From: Actinobacteria bacterium UBA2286
GTDB taxonomy: Bacteria; Actinomycetota; Coriobacteriia; Anaerosomatales; Anaerosomataceae
Length of the DNA stretch: 63,521 nt
Direction: 5' to 3'
Assembly (NCBI GenBank): GCA_002345925.1
Contig: DDWM01000003.1
Span: 1,160-64,680, forward strand
Part shown: piece after piece, positions 51,546 through 60,430 of the stretch
How the letters are laid out: the number at the start of each line of letters is the position of its first letter
Position numbering within the stretch: the stretch's first letter is position 1
Translations under genes and position numbers: made by a program
The notes under the pieces: generated by a model
Database searches by the model: none
What the model saw: the letters and a program-made list of their open reading frames with translations, nothing else
What the model was told of the DNA's origin: nothing

Positions 51546-54500
51546 GTGGATCTCCTAACTCGCTTCAGCCTGAAGAACGCCGCGGTAATCATCATGGCGG
51601 CGATCATGGTCGTTGTCGGCGGACTCTACTCGGCAAGCATGCTGAAGAAAGAGACGATGCCGGACATCTCGATCCCGATCGTGGCGGTCATCACGCCGTA
51701 TCCCGGCGCTGCGCCGGCCGACGTCCACGATAAGGTCACACAGCCCATCGAGCGCGCGATCAAGCAAATCGAGGGCCTCAACACCGTGCAGTCCACCTCC
51801 AGCGACTCGGTATCCGTTGTGGTCGCCGAGTTCAGCTACTCGTCGAACATGGATGAAGCCGAGACGGCCATCAACGAGGCGTTGAAGACTCTCGACCTTC
51901 CGGACAACGTGATGGATTCCACGACTAAGCGCGTGAGCATGGGCTCGCAGCCGATCCTCAAGTTCGCGGTATCGGGCGGCGAATCGCCTGAGGAGCTGCA
52001 GGCCGCGGTCCGCGACATCGTCATCCCGGCTCTTGAGTCCGTGGACGGTGTCGGTGAGGTCAACAGCAGCGCCGATACCGCCGAGGCGATCGTCATCAAG
52101 TTCAAGAACAAGGCGCTGGCAGACAAGGGTCTCACCGAGAGCACCGTCATCCAGCAGCTGCAGGCCACCAACCTCTCGTTCCCTATCGGCTCCGTTGAAA
52201 TCGACTCGGTGGATAACCCGATTCGCGTTGGCGGAAGCATCACGAGCATCGAAGATCTTGAAGAGTTGCAGATCGCCATCTACCCGAACGTGAACGAGAT
52301 GTACGCGAACGCGTTCCAGCAGATGGGCGAGGGTATGGGTGCGCTCGGCAGCGCGGTCGGCCAGCTTGGCGGAGCTGTGGGCCAGCTTGGCGGCGCCGTT
52401 GGCAGCATAGGGACCGGCATGGGCGAGATGGCGCAGGGACTCGGCATGCAGTCGGGCCTGGTCGCCGCCATGCAAGACGTGCAAGCGCAGCTGCTTGACG
52501 CAAAGATCCAGGTCACCGCCGCGAAGTCGCTGATGCGCGACCTTGAGAGCGCGGGCACCACCATGACTCCCGAGTACATGGGCGCCGAGGCGACAGTCGA
52601 GGCGCTCGAGGGACAGGCGATTCCGGGCCTGACGGCCGCACTCGACGGCATCAAGGCGCAGTTGGCCGCGCTGCAATCCTCGGCGGCAAACGCGCCTCAG
52701 GCGTCCGTACCGAACATGTCGGCGCCGTCGGGCTCGATGCCGTCTGCCTCCGGTGATATGGAGATGGCCGAGCCGACCATCGAGCTGGTATCGCTCGGCG
52801 AACTGGCCGACATCAGCTACGACGACGGTTCCAGCTCCTCGCTCAGTCGCGCGGCGGGCAAGACGGCCGTGCTGTTCGACATCGTCAAAACGCAGGAAGC
52901 CAACACCGTGGACACCGCCGAGGGGGTCCGCGAAGCGCTGGAGAGCGTCCGCAGCCAGCTTCCCGCAGACGCCGAGGTCAACTACACCTACGACGGCTCG
53001 GTCATCATCGAAGACTCGGTTTCCGACATGGTCCGAGAGGGTCTGCTCGGCGCGCTGTTCGCGTTCATGATCATCCTGCTGTTCCTGCGCAACTGGCGCG
53101 CAACGATCATCTCGGCCGTATCGATTCCGCTTTCGGTGATCATCGCGCTACTGGCCATGAAGGCTGTTGGAGTGACGATGAACATCATGACGCTCGGCGG
53201 TCTCACTGTTGCGATCGGGCGCGTCGTAGACGACTCGATCGTGGTCATCGAGAACATCTTCAACCACATCCAGGCCGGTGCCGAACGCACTCCGGCGATG
53301 ATCAGGGCGGCTACCGCCGAGGTCTCGGGCGCGATCACGTCCTCCACCATCACGACGATGGCGGTCTTCGCCCCAATGGCGCTCGTGGAGGGCATCGTCG
53401 GCAAGATCTTCACGCCGTTCGCGCTCACGGTCGCAGTCGCGCTTGCCGCATCGCTGCTTGTCTCGGTCACGGTCGTGCCGCTTCTGGCGAAATGGTCGCT
53501 TCTGGACTCGAAAGTCCCGGCGCGCGACGAAGGAAATACCCGCAGCGGCAAGGCGTACCGCAAGACGCTTGAGTGGGCGCTTGGCCACAAGGGTGCCGTA
53601 ATGGCCGGAGCGGCGCTGCTGCTTGTCGGCGCGCTCGCGCTTGTGCCGGTAATCGGTACGGGCTTCATGAGCTCGATGTCAGAGCCGTACATCCAGATCG
53701 ACCTGGAGTACCCGGCCGGATACAACGCGAATGACGTGGACGCTGCGCTCAAGAAGATCGAGGTCGGACTTGCCAAGGACGCGGACGTCACGTTCTACAC
53801 GACGTCGGTCAGCACTGCCGGCGGGTTCAATATGGCCGGCGGCGGCGTCATCAGCGGCAACCGCGGCACTGCCTTCGTCGGCTTCAAGTCCGACACCGAC
53901 ATGGAAGACGCCGGCAAGCGCATGCACGCTATCGCCGATCCGCTGGCGGTAGACGGCGCGGAAGTGAAAGTCGGCGAGATATCTTCGATGGGTGGCTCGG
54001 CGAACTCGGTCGACCTCGTCGTGACCGGCCCAACGATGGAATCCATCGCCAAGGCGGCCGAGCAGATCGAGACCGCGATCGAGGGCGTTGACGGGCTCCA
54101 GAACGTGTCGAGCAACCTGAGTGAAACGCGTCCCCAGATCACCGTTGATGTCGACCAGGTGAAGGCTGCCGAGGTCGGACTGAACGCGGCGATGGTCGCC
54201 GGCATGGTTCGCGGCTATGTTGCCGAGCAAAGCGCCGGCTTCATCGAGATGGACGGGCGCGAGACCGAGCTGCGCTACATCACGCACCTGGGAGATGTCT
54301 CCTCGGCGAAGACCATTGCGGACCACAAACTCACGACGCCGCTTGGCGATGAGATCCGCATCGGCGATATCGCGAAGGTCGAGAGTATCGAGACACCGGT
54401 GTCGGTCCTCACCAGAGACGAGCGTCAGTACGCGTCCGTCTCGGCGGCGGTCACCGTTCGCGACACCAGCACGGTTGTCACCGCTGTGGACGATATCGTC

Positions 54501-55112
54501 GCCGAACTTGACCTGCCCGAGGGAGTGGAGGTCGAATCCGAAGGCATCGCAAGCATGATGAACGAGAGCTTCAAGCAGCTGGGAATCGCCATGATCATAG
54601 CGATTGCGGCGGTGTACCTGGTCATGGTGCTCACATTCGGTGAGGCCATCGCGCCACTTGCGATCATGTTCTCACTCCCGCTTGCTATCATCGGCGGCAT
54701 CGTCGGCCTGTTCATCACCGGGCTTCCGCTCGACATGCCTGCCATGATCGGTGCGCTGATGCTCATCGGCCTTGTCACCACGAACGCCATCATGTTCATC
54801 GAGAGGGTGAACCAGAAGCGTGCCGAGGGGCTTTCCAGACACGATTCGCTCCTTGATGCCGGCACCAACAGAATGCGACCGATCCTCATGACGGCGCTCA
54901 CGACCATCATGGCGCTCATACCGATGGCCAGCGGTATGGCCAGCGGCGCAATGTCGTCGCAATCGCTCGCGATCATCGTAGTTGGCGGGCTTACAACCTC
55001 AACCGCACTGACGCTGATCGTCGTGCCGGTCGTCTACGACCTGCTTGAGAGCATGAAGGAGCGAATCCTGCGCGTTCCGAGCAACGACCAGGACGCGGAG
55101 GCTGCGGCGTAG
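51546..55112 (+). CDS. RND efflux pump (HAE1/SwrC-like) with loop insertion
   Basis: The 1188-aa product has the 12-TM RND plan: TM1 AVIIMAAIMVVVGGLYSASMLKKE, porter repeats, TM4 proton-relay GRVVDDSIVVIENIF with the Asp pair, and a second half with its own porter loop and TM cluster (VYLVMVLTFGEAIAPLAIM, LVTTNAIMFIERVN). Usual length is about 1020-1070; the excess is one insertion (about residues 257-415) in the first porter loop. That insertion carries Gly/Met-rich repeats (AVGQLGGAVGQLGGAVG), helices and a Pro/Ser/Met linker. In Gram-positive bacteria such pumps work without an outer-membrane channel. GTG 51546 follows AAAGGAA. Confidence 0.92.
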   Translation: MDLLTRFSLKNAAVIIMAAIMVVVGGLYSASMLKKETMPDISIPIVAVITPYPGAAPADVHDKVTQPIERAIKQIEGLNTVQSTSSDSVSVVVAEFSYSSNMDEAETAINEALKTLDLPDNVMDSTTKRVSMGSQPILKFAVSGGESPEELQAAVRDIVIPALESVDGVGEVNSSADTAEAIVIKFKNKALADKGLTESTVIQQLQATNLSFPIGSVEIDSVDNPIRVGGSITSIEDLEELQIAIYPNVNEMYANAFQQMGEGMGALGSAVGQLGGAVGQLGGAVGSIGTGMGEMAQGLGMQSGLVAAMQDVQAQLLDAKIQVTAAKSLMRDLESAGTTMTPEYMGAEATVEALEGQAIPGLTAALDGIKAQLAALQSSAANAPQASVPNMSAPSGSMPSASGDMEMAEPTIELVSLGELADISYDDGSSSSLSRAAGKTAVLFDIVKTQEANTVDTAEGVREALESVRSQLPADAEVNYTYDGSVIIEDSVSDMVREGLLGALFAFMIILLFLRNWRATIISAVSIPLSVIIALLAMKAVGVTMNIMTLGGLTVAIGRVVDDSIVVIENIFNHIQAGAERTPAMIRAATAEVSGAITSSTITTMAVFAPMALVEGIVGKIFTPFALTVAVALAASLLVSVTVVPLLAKWSLLDSKVPARDEGNTRSGKAYRKTLEWALGHKGAVMAGAALLLVGALALVPVIGTGFMSSMSEPYIQIDLEYPAGYNANDVDAALKKIEVGLAKDADVTFYTTSVSTAGGFNMAGGGVISGNRGTAFVGFKSDTDMEDAGKRMHAIADPLAVDGAEVKVGEISSMGGSANSVDLVVTGPTMESIAKAAEQIETAIEGVDGLQNVSSNLSETRPQITVDVDQVKAAEVGLNAAMVAGMVRGYVAEQSAGFIEMDGRETELRYITHLGDVSSAKTIADHKLTTPLGDEIRIGDIAKVESIETPVSVLTRDERQYASVSAAVTVRDTSTVVTAVDDIVAELDLPEGVEVESEGIASMMNESFKQLGIAMIIAIAAVYLVMVLTFGEAIAPLAIMFSLPLAIIGGIVGLFITGLPLDMPAMIGALMLIGLVTTNAIMFIERVNQKRAEGLSRHDSLLDAGTNRMRPILMTALTTIMALIPMASGMASGAMSSQSLAIIVVGGLTTSTALTLIVVPVVYDLLESMKERILRVPSNDQDAEAAA

Positions 55113-55133
55113 CACCGACCCGATCAAGACCAT

Positions 55134-55160
55134 AGGGCGTCCCGCCGAGCGGGGCGCCCT
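55134..55160 (+). terminator. Terminator of the RND pump gene
   Basis: A 12-bp stem with one G-T wobble (55134-55145 with 55149-55160) around a CGA loop, followed by TGCTTGTTGT, 21 bases after the stop. Confidence 0.75.
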
Positions 55161-55228
55161 TGCTTGTTGTATAAGTGCTGCTATTATATTGGTATTCGTA
55201 CTGCTTATACCGCGCGCGAGGAGCGATG

Positions 55229-55768
55229 ATGAACGCAGGAGCACTCAGGACCGAAGCCGAGCAGCTCTACCGCTCAAAGGCGCTCGATTGCTCCGAAGCC
55301 GTTGTCCACACGCTCAACCGTGCGCTCGGCGCTCCCCTCTCGGCAGATGCACTCAAGATGGCCTCCGGCTTCGCAGTGGGAATGGGCGGCCTCGATCGCG
55401 GCGGCTGCACCTGTGGCGCACTTACCGGCGGTGTGATGATGCTGGGGCTGCTCTACGGTCGCTCCACAGCTTTCGGCTCCGCTCCTCTGGTGCTCGCGAA
55501 ATCCAAGGAGCTGCGCGACTGGTTTGTTGCCGAGAACGGCACGACCTCCTGCCGCGCGCTCGTACAGGGCTCCGACTGGAGCAGCCCCTGCCGCCTCGAG
55601 CAGTGCGTCCGGTTCACCGGAGCCGTCACCGCCAAGGTCGCCGAGATGGTTCAGCCTATTTCGGACGGCGCTCAGCCGGATCTCGGAGAGATGCTCGCCT
55701 TCATCAGCGCAACGACTGCTCCTGCAGGGAAGTACGTGGAGAGCACGCCGCAGGCCGCGAACGTGTAG
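55229..55768 (+). CDS. C_GCAxxG_C_C family redox protein
   Basis: The 179-aa product has the motif set that names the family: LDCSEAVVHTLNRALG, then GGLDRGGCTCGALTGGVMML, then scattered Cys (SCRALVQ, PCRLEQC). It resembles the body of the split-Soret cytochrome at 21950 but has no haem motif and no signal, so it is a cytoplasmic relative, thought to bind a metal or cluster. ATG 55229 follows AGGAG; 55226 is an alternative. Upstream, GTATAAG (55169-55175) is inverted as CTTATAC (55204-55210), a possible control site. Its last 97 bases overlap the convergent MutL-like gene. Confidence 0.75.
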   Translation: MNAGALRTEAEQLYRSKALDCSEAVVHTLNRALGAPLSADALKMASGFAVGMGGLDRGGCTCGALTGGVMMLGLLYGRSTAFGSAPLVLAKSKELRDWFVAENGTTSCRALVQGSDWSSPCRLEQCVRFTGAVTAKVAEMVQPISDGAQPDLGEMLAFISATTAPAGKYVESTPQAANV

Positions 55769-57030
55769 TCGCGGTCGAGAGCGACTCTGGCATCTGCGGG
55801 AGGAAGCAGCCGTTCTCCGTTGCCCGGCTCCAGCGTGGCGCGAAGCATCCCCTCGCCATCAGGCAGGCGCGTTAGCGCGCCGCCTGTGCCGATCACCAGC
55901 CTGCAGGCGGTCAGGTCACGCCCTCGCGCGACGGTCTTGCGGCCGCTTGGCGTGTACAGGTGCGTGAGCGAGCCCGCGTGGCGGTGCACACCGGTCACCG
56001 CGGCCGTACGCGCGAGCAGCGAGGCGGCCGCGATCTCCCCGGCAGTCGTCGGCACCGCGGGCGGGAGCGGGTCGGGTCGCTCGGCTTCAGGCAGAAGGGC
56101 CGCGACATGCTCGGCGCTGACAAAAGTCCCGAGGTCGCCTTCGACAGTGCGCTTGGCGTGCGGCTGGGGGTCTGTGGCGATCGCCGACATCTCGGGGGTT
56201 CCGTCGGTGACCGAGTGGACATCCGTCGTCGCACCCCCGACGTCGATGACGACGAGGTCGCCTTCCGACCCGGCGAGAAGCTCGGCCGCGATCAGCACCG
56301 CTCCGGGGGTCGGCAGTATGCGGCCGGTCACGAACCCTCCGATGCGCTCCATTCCCGGCGCGTGCGTGATGTGCGCCTCGAACGCGTCATGGATCACGTG
56401 GCGCGCGGGCAGAATGTCGAGCTCGTCTATCGCGGGATAGACGTTGGCGGTCACCATCACCCGGAACCCGACGGGTTCCAGTATGCCGCGGATCTCCTCG
56501 GCCACCACGGAGTTGCCGGCGTAGACGACGATCGGGCGCGCGGCGATCTCCGACAGCCTGGACGCGTTGTGCAAGACGACCTCGACGTCGCCGCCTTCGA
56601 CGCCGCCCGCCAGCAGCACCAAGTTGGGCTGCACCGCCTCGATCTCGCGCAGGTCATGGTCGCGCAGGCGTCCGGCCGTCTGGTACTTCACGACCGCGCC
56701 GGCTCCAAGCGCCGCCTCGCGCGCCGCCATCGCCGTCATCTTCTGCGTGAGGCCGTGCACTGTCATGCGCAGACCACCCGCTGCCGAGGACGTCGCAAGC
56801 GTCACTTCCGGCGCTAACGGCCCGAGCTTAGCCTCCAGCATGGCTCGGGCGGCGTCGAGCCCGATGCCGACATCGCCGTCCGCCACGCTGGTAGGCGCGA
56901 ACCCCTGGCCGAGCAGCGTCGGCGTCGTGTCCGGCCAACCCGCGAGCCCGTCGAACGCGGTCGCGACGGTGGTCGTCGAGCCGATTTCGACGATGAGTGC
57001 ATCTATGCGGCGGGTATCAGACACCTGCAT
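55672..57030 (-). CDS. MutL/GlmL-type ATPase linked to aminomutase
   Basis: The 452-aa product has the actin/ASKHA phosphate motifs DALIVEIGSTTTVATAFDG and GDLVVIDVGGATTDVHSV. It also has the ATSSAAGGLRMTVHGLT segment, typical of the MutL/GlmL family that accompanies glutamate mutase and ornithine aminomutase; it is believed to help reactivate or assemble the B12 enzyme. The expected partner is OraE/OraS at 60431-63000. The start is inferred near ATG 57030, with GTG 57024 possible. It overlaps the HEPN gene by 14 bases, so it is translated from the MNT-HEPN transcript. The C-terminal end overlaps the convergent gene at 55768. Confidence 0.82.
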   Translation of the reverse strand: MQVSDTRRIDALIVEIGSTTTVATAFDGLAGWPDTTPTLLGQGFAPTSVADGDVGIGLDAARAMLEAKLGPLAPEVTLATSSAAGGLRMTVHGLTQKMTAMAAREAALGAGAVVKYQTAGRLRDHDLREIEAVQPNLVLLAGGVEGGDVEVVLHNASRLSEIAARPIVVYAGNSVVAEEIRGILEPVGFRVMVTANVYPAIDELDILPARHVIHDAFEAHITHAPGMERIGGFVTGRILPTPGAVLIAAELLAGSEGDLVVIDVGGATTDVHSVTDGTPEMSAIATDPQPHAKRTVEGDLGTFVSAEHVAALLPEAERPDPLPPAVPTTAGEIAAASLLARTAAVTGVHRHAGSLTHLYTPSGRKTVARGRDLTACRLVIGTGGALTRLPDGEGMLRATLEPGNGERLLPPADARVALDRDYTFAACGVLSTYFPAGAVVALMKASISPRSG

Positions 57031-57430
57031 CATCCACGATCTGTCGGGCCCATCGCACGAAGCGTCTCGCGTGATCGAGTAACTGCCTGGCTTCTGTCTC
57101 TGTAACGAGTCGGTTCTCATACGCAACCGTGTTCTTCATCTGGAGGAGACCCGCTAGATGTCGGCGTTGTTGCGCAGCAAACGCTGGGACGTTCGCCTCC
57201 AGTAGGCGTACGACGAAGCCGTGATCTTGCGACGCACTACGGAGACCCGCTTCTGCTGCCAGCACCGCGTCGGCTGCCGAAATCCCAGCATGGATCGCAC
57301 CGAGTCCGCTCGCATTCCACTGCGCTGCGATCCCTGCGGCTTCGCCTGCGGCCAGGAACTCCTCGGCCTTCACAAGCGCACCCCGGGCGTCCGACCGAGG
57401 GACCACACGCGCATCTGTCTTCTTAGGCAT
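57017..57430 (-). CDS. HEPN-domain protein with altered RNase motif
   Basis: The 137-aa helical product has the HEPN shape: KAEEFLAAGEAAGIAAQWNA, SGLGAIHAGISAADAVLAAE, and the final helix pair with LLQMKNTVAYENRLV. In RNase-active HEPN proteins of HEPN/MNT systems this last segment carries R-x(4-6)-H. Here the corresponding text is MKNTVAY, with Lys and Tyr in place of Arg and His, as in the non-RNase HEPN branch. It overlaps the nucleotidyltransferase gene by eight bases and the MutL-like gene by 14 bases. Confidence 0.75.
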   Translation of the reverse strand: MPKKTDARVVPRSDARGALVKAEEFLAAGEAAGIAAQWNASGLGAIHAGISAADAVLAAEAGLRSASQDHGFVVRLLEANVPAFAAQQRRHLAGLLQMKNTVAYENRLVTETEARQLLDHARRFVRWARQIVDDAGV

Positions 57431-58043
57431 GCGTCCCCCACTCCGACGGCGCCAAGCCGGAAGCCGTAATCCCGTCTTGCTCGATTGCCGAGTAAAGATC
57501 CGGCGCCCGCTTGGAGAGCGTAGCCGCTTCCATGAGGTCGTACACGAGCGGCGAGAGCGTTGCGCCCCAGCCCGTTGCGAACTCCCCCGCAACTTCCGAG
57601 GTGCGCGCCTGCAGAACTTCCTTGGCGTCTGCGTCCTCGCCAACCAGAACGACATCGATATCGCTTGCGACGGTGATGTCGTTTCGCGCATAGCTGCCAA
57701 ACAGCACCACCGACACTGCCATCGCCCCGAAAGTCCGCTCAAGATCAGCCAGCAACTCCTGGGGAATCGCCTGCTCGGCCTCAAAGACCGGGCGGATCAT
57801 CTCGGAGACATAGACGTTGTCTTCGACGATCCAGTGCACCCACGCGCGGCCAGCCGGACTACTGGCCACAACGCCAACCGCAGCAAGATCGTTCAACGCC
57901 GCGCTGACTGCGGGTTGAGACAAGTTGGTTCGAGCCGCTATCTGTGAAGCGTTCAAGGGCACGGAGACGCCAAGCAGGAGCCGCAGCACACGCACTCTGC
58001 TGCGATTCCCGAAGACGTGCTCTGCCATGTCGGTATGCCTCAT
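57423..58043 (-). CDS. MNT-type nucleotidyltransferase with N-terminal HTH
   Basis: The 206-aa product starts with a winged helix (about 5-75; LNASQIAARTNLSQPAVSAALNDLAAVGVV). A minimal nucleotidyltransferase domain follows, with the motif GSYARNDITVASDIDVVLVG giving the GS and DxD residues. Such proteins act as antitoxin to HEPN partners, often by AMPylating them, and the HTH allows autoregulation. ATG 58043 would give a nearly leaderless mRNA (TATACT lies eight bases upstream); ATG 58028, with a weak GAGG before it, is the alternative. Confidence 0.85.
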   Translation of the reverse strand: MRHTDMAEHVFGNRSRVRVLRLLLGVSVPLNASQIAARTNLSQPAVSAALNDLAAVGVVASSPAGRAWVHWIVEDNVYVSEMIRPVFEAEQAIPQELLADLERTFGAMAVSVVLFGSYARNDITVASDIDVVLVGEDADAKEVLQARTSEVAGEFATGWGATLSPLVYDLMEAATLSKRAPDLYSAIEQDGITASGLAPSEWGTHA

Positions 58044-58046
58044 GCA

Positions 58047-58076
58047 TTCAAAGTATACTGTGCCATGTTCAAAGTA
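58047..58076 (-). promoter_or_regulatory. Promoter and candidate operator of the MNT-HEPN-MutL operon
   Basis: The 9-base sequence TTCAAAGTA (plus strand) is repeated at 58047-58055 and 58068-58076, exactly 21 bases apart, or two helical turns. The first copy overlaps the minus-strand -10 TATACT (58057-58052). A third, inverted partial copy (CTTTGAAT) lies at about 58101-58108. This arrangement fits autorepression by the HTH of the MNT protein. Confidence 0.5.
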
Positions 58077-58111
58077 AAGTGTGACATATGCCACTATATG
58101 CTTTGAATAGG

Positions 58112-60370
58112 CTACTTCACGTACCCGGCGCCAAACGTCCACGTCTTACTGTAGATGGTGCCGGAGAAGTAGTCGCTGGTGCTGTAGAGGCCGAAGATGT
58201 CGACCGCGTATCCGGCGCGCCACTCAACCCCGAACTCAAGCGAGGCGTCCAGCTGACCCGACGTGTGGGCGAAGTTGTCCCATGCATGGAAGTCACCCTC
58301 GGCCTGCGCCCACAGATACGCGTCCGGCATGACGTACACGGTGTTCGCGTCGCTGCCGCAGATCTCAAGCTCCACCTTGATGCCCACGTAAGGTCGGGCT
58401 GTCGCCTTCCCGTGCGCGTCGAAGGTGGTGTCGAAGAAGCTTCTGGAGTCATGGGCTACTGTCGTTCCCACGTTCTTGTAGTACACCATGCGCATCGCGG
58501 CGGTGAACGTCTGCGTCAACGTGAACTGTGAGTCGAACTCACCGGTCACGTGGTCGTACCCCACGACCGGTTTGGCCTGGATGCCGATGCTCAGGTTCAC
58601 CGGACCGACTGCGAACCCCCAGAATCCGAGGGGTATCTCGGCAAGGGCGAATTCCTGCGGTGTGAGCGAATCCTTCCACCTGAAACCAAGCGCGGCGCCC
58701 ACGTTTTCGTTGACGAACAGGCTCATCGCCATCGCCTGCACCGACCAGCCGCTGATCGCCATCTGGAAGTCGGCGACCACCGTCAGATCGACCGTGAGCG
58801 TGGAATCGAGGGATGCCGTCTTGGACGCGTTGTGCCACAGATTCCGTTCGTCATGGAAGCTGTAGTCGAACGTTACCGATTGCGGCGAGTGAGAGAGCAC
58901 CTCAACCGGACGTCCTGCCGCCTTCGCGTCCTCTATCGCCGAGACAAGGACCGCTTGCTCGGCGATGTGACCCGGCTGGATCGGATCGACGTGGATATCG
59001 ACCGAGCCCTTCTCCAGGAAGTCGGTGATGGGAGCATCCTCGGTCTGAGCGATCAGCGACCCGTCCTCGACCGTCACAGCAAGCACTCGTCTGACGAACC
59101 CATGGGTCAGCGGCTGATCAGGGTCTACCTCGGCGGCGCTGTTGAGTATCAGGATCTTGCCCACGTTAACGCGATCGTTTGCGATCTCGCTGTCCGAGAA
59201 GACCACCGTGTCCTTCGCCACCGACTGGAGGTCACCGAGAAGCGCTCCGGCGAGCAAGACGACCTCGTCGGCATCCATGCGCGTCTCGGCGGCTTTAAGG
59301 ATCTGGTGCTCGACGCTCGCGGAAACAGCGGTGTAGCCGCCTACGAAGCGGACCTCCTCCATGCCGGAGCAGTGACCATGGAAGAAGTCGAGCGTGTCGT
59401 TGTCTAGCCGATCCGCGGGCGTGAGCATGATGAGGCCGCGCGTCTTGGCCGCGAGTGAGCCGGCCCCAAGCGCATCGGGCCAGTCGGTTCCCTTGGCCAC
59501 GTAGATGTCGTCGTAGAAGAAGTCGTGATCCGAGGCGAACTCGGCCATCAGCCTGGCCGTCTCGTACCGGTCAGCTCCACCGATGCGCCATGCGGGCGGC
59601 AGCTGCTCGAGCGCGCCAGCGCTCACGGACTTCTCGCTGCCGAGCACCAGAACCGCCGTTGGATCGATTCGCTCAAGCGCAGCCTGGGTCGCGGCCGGCA
59701 CCGTAGTGGAGCGAGTAAGGAGAATCGGCACTCCAAGCGCCCCCGCCCACGCCGAGACCGAGATGGCATCCGGGTAGTTCTCCCCTGTCGCGATCGCGAC
59801 CCACTCGGGTCGGCCGGAGATCTCGACGACCCTGTCGGCAACGAGCGCAGCTGTCTCGTACCGGTTGGCGCCCGCGATTCGCTCGATGTTGCCGGCCGTG
59901 ACACCCGCAGCAACCAGGTCGGCGACCACAGCGGCGGAAAGCGAAGCGGGTCCACCCAGCACGATAGCGCGGGTGGCGCCGAGCCTGCGTATCTCCTCGG
60001 CCACCGTGGCTGGTACGGCGGTTGGCTCGGCAAGCAACACGGGCGCGTCCAGCGCTGCGGCCAGAACGGTGCCCACCAGCGCATCCGGCCAGTTGCGGCC
60101 GCTCGCGACGACGACGTACTCGGAGAAGTCCCAGCCCGCCTGCGCAAGACCGACGTTGGTCTCGAACCGGTCGAGTCCGCCGATGCGGAAGCCCTGCGGG
60201 GTCAGGCTCGCCGGAACCATGGTGGCCGAGATATCAAGCGGTTGCGTCTCGGCCTTCGCGAGCGAAAGCGGTTGGACCGCCACAAGCACGACGGCGACGA
60301 GCATCAATCGCATCAGGCGCGAAGTCGCGGATAGTCCTCCCACCGGGCACCCCCGTAAGCCGTAGGTCAC
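58112..60370 (-). CDS. Secreted CWB2 protein with unknown C-terminal domain
   Basis: The 752-aa product has a signal region (about 15-45), then three CWB2 repeats (about 62-350; GLDRFETNVGLAQ, GANRYETAALVAD, GADRYETARLMAE with NWPDAL or NYPDAI motifs). A C-terminal part of about 400 residues follows, which I do not recognise. It is beta-rich with many aromatic residues (SVTFDYSFHDERNLWHN, GFRWKDSLTPQEFALAEIPLGFWGF, TSDYFSGTIYSKTWTFGAGY), resembling a large beta-sandwich or barrel. Unlike the other CWB2 proteins here the binding triplet is N-terminal. GTG 60370 has GGAAGGAA upstream; TTG 60394 is less likely. It separates the MNT-HEPN-MutL unit from the aminomutase genes. Confidence 0.8.
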   Translation of the reverse strand: MTYGLRGCPVGGLSATSRLMRLMLVAVVLVAVQPLSLAKAETQPLDISATMVPASLTPQGFRIGGLDRFETNVGLAQAGWDFSEYVVVASGRNWPDALVGTVLAAALDAPVLLAEPTAVPATVAEEIRRLGATRAIVLGGPASLSAAVVADLVAAGVTAGNIERIAGANRYETAALVADRVVEISGRPEWVAIATGENYPDAISVSAWAGALGVPILLTRSTTVPAATQAALERIDPTAVLVLGSEKSVSAGALEQLPPAWRIGGADRYETARLMAEFASDHDFFYDDIYVAKGTDWPDALGAGSLAAKTRGLIMLTPADRLDNDTLDFFHGHCSGMEEVRFVGGYTAVSASVEHQILKAAETRMDADEVVLLAGALLGDLQSVAKDTVVFSDSEIANDRVNVGKILILNSAAEVDPDQPLTHGFVRRVLAVTVEDGSLIAQTEDAPITDFLEKGSVDIHVDPIQPGHIAEQAVLVSAIEDAKAAGRPVEVLSHSPQSVTFDYSFHDERNLWHNASKTASLDSTLTVDLTVVADFQMAISGWSVQAMAMSLFVNENVGAALGFRWKDSLTPQEFALAEIPLGFWGFAVGPVNLSIGIQAKPVVGYDHVTGEFDSQFTLTQTFTAAMRMVYYKNVGTTVAHDSRSFFDTTFDAHGKATARPYVGIKVELEICGSDANTVYVMPDAYLWAQAEGDFHAWDNFAHTSGQLDASLEFGVEWRAGYAVDIFGLYSTSDYFSGTIYSKTWTFGAGYVK

Positions 60371-60430
60371 TGTTCCTTCCTTCGGCCCCCGCAAGGGGTA
60401 GCGTTAGCAGCACCCGATGAACGGCCTCGC

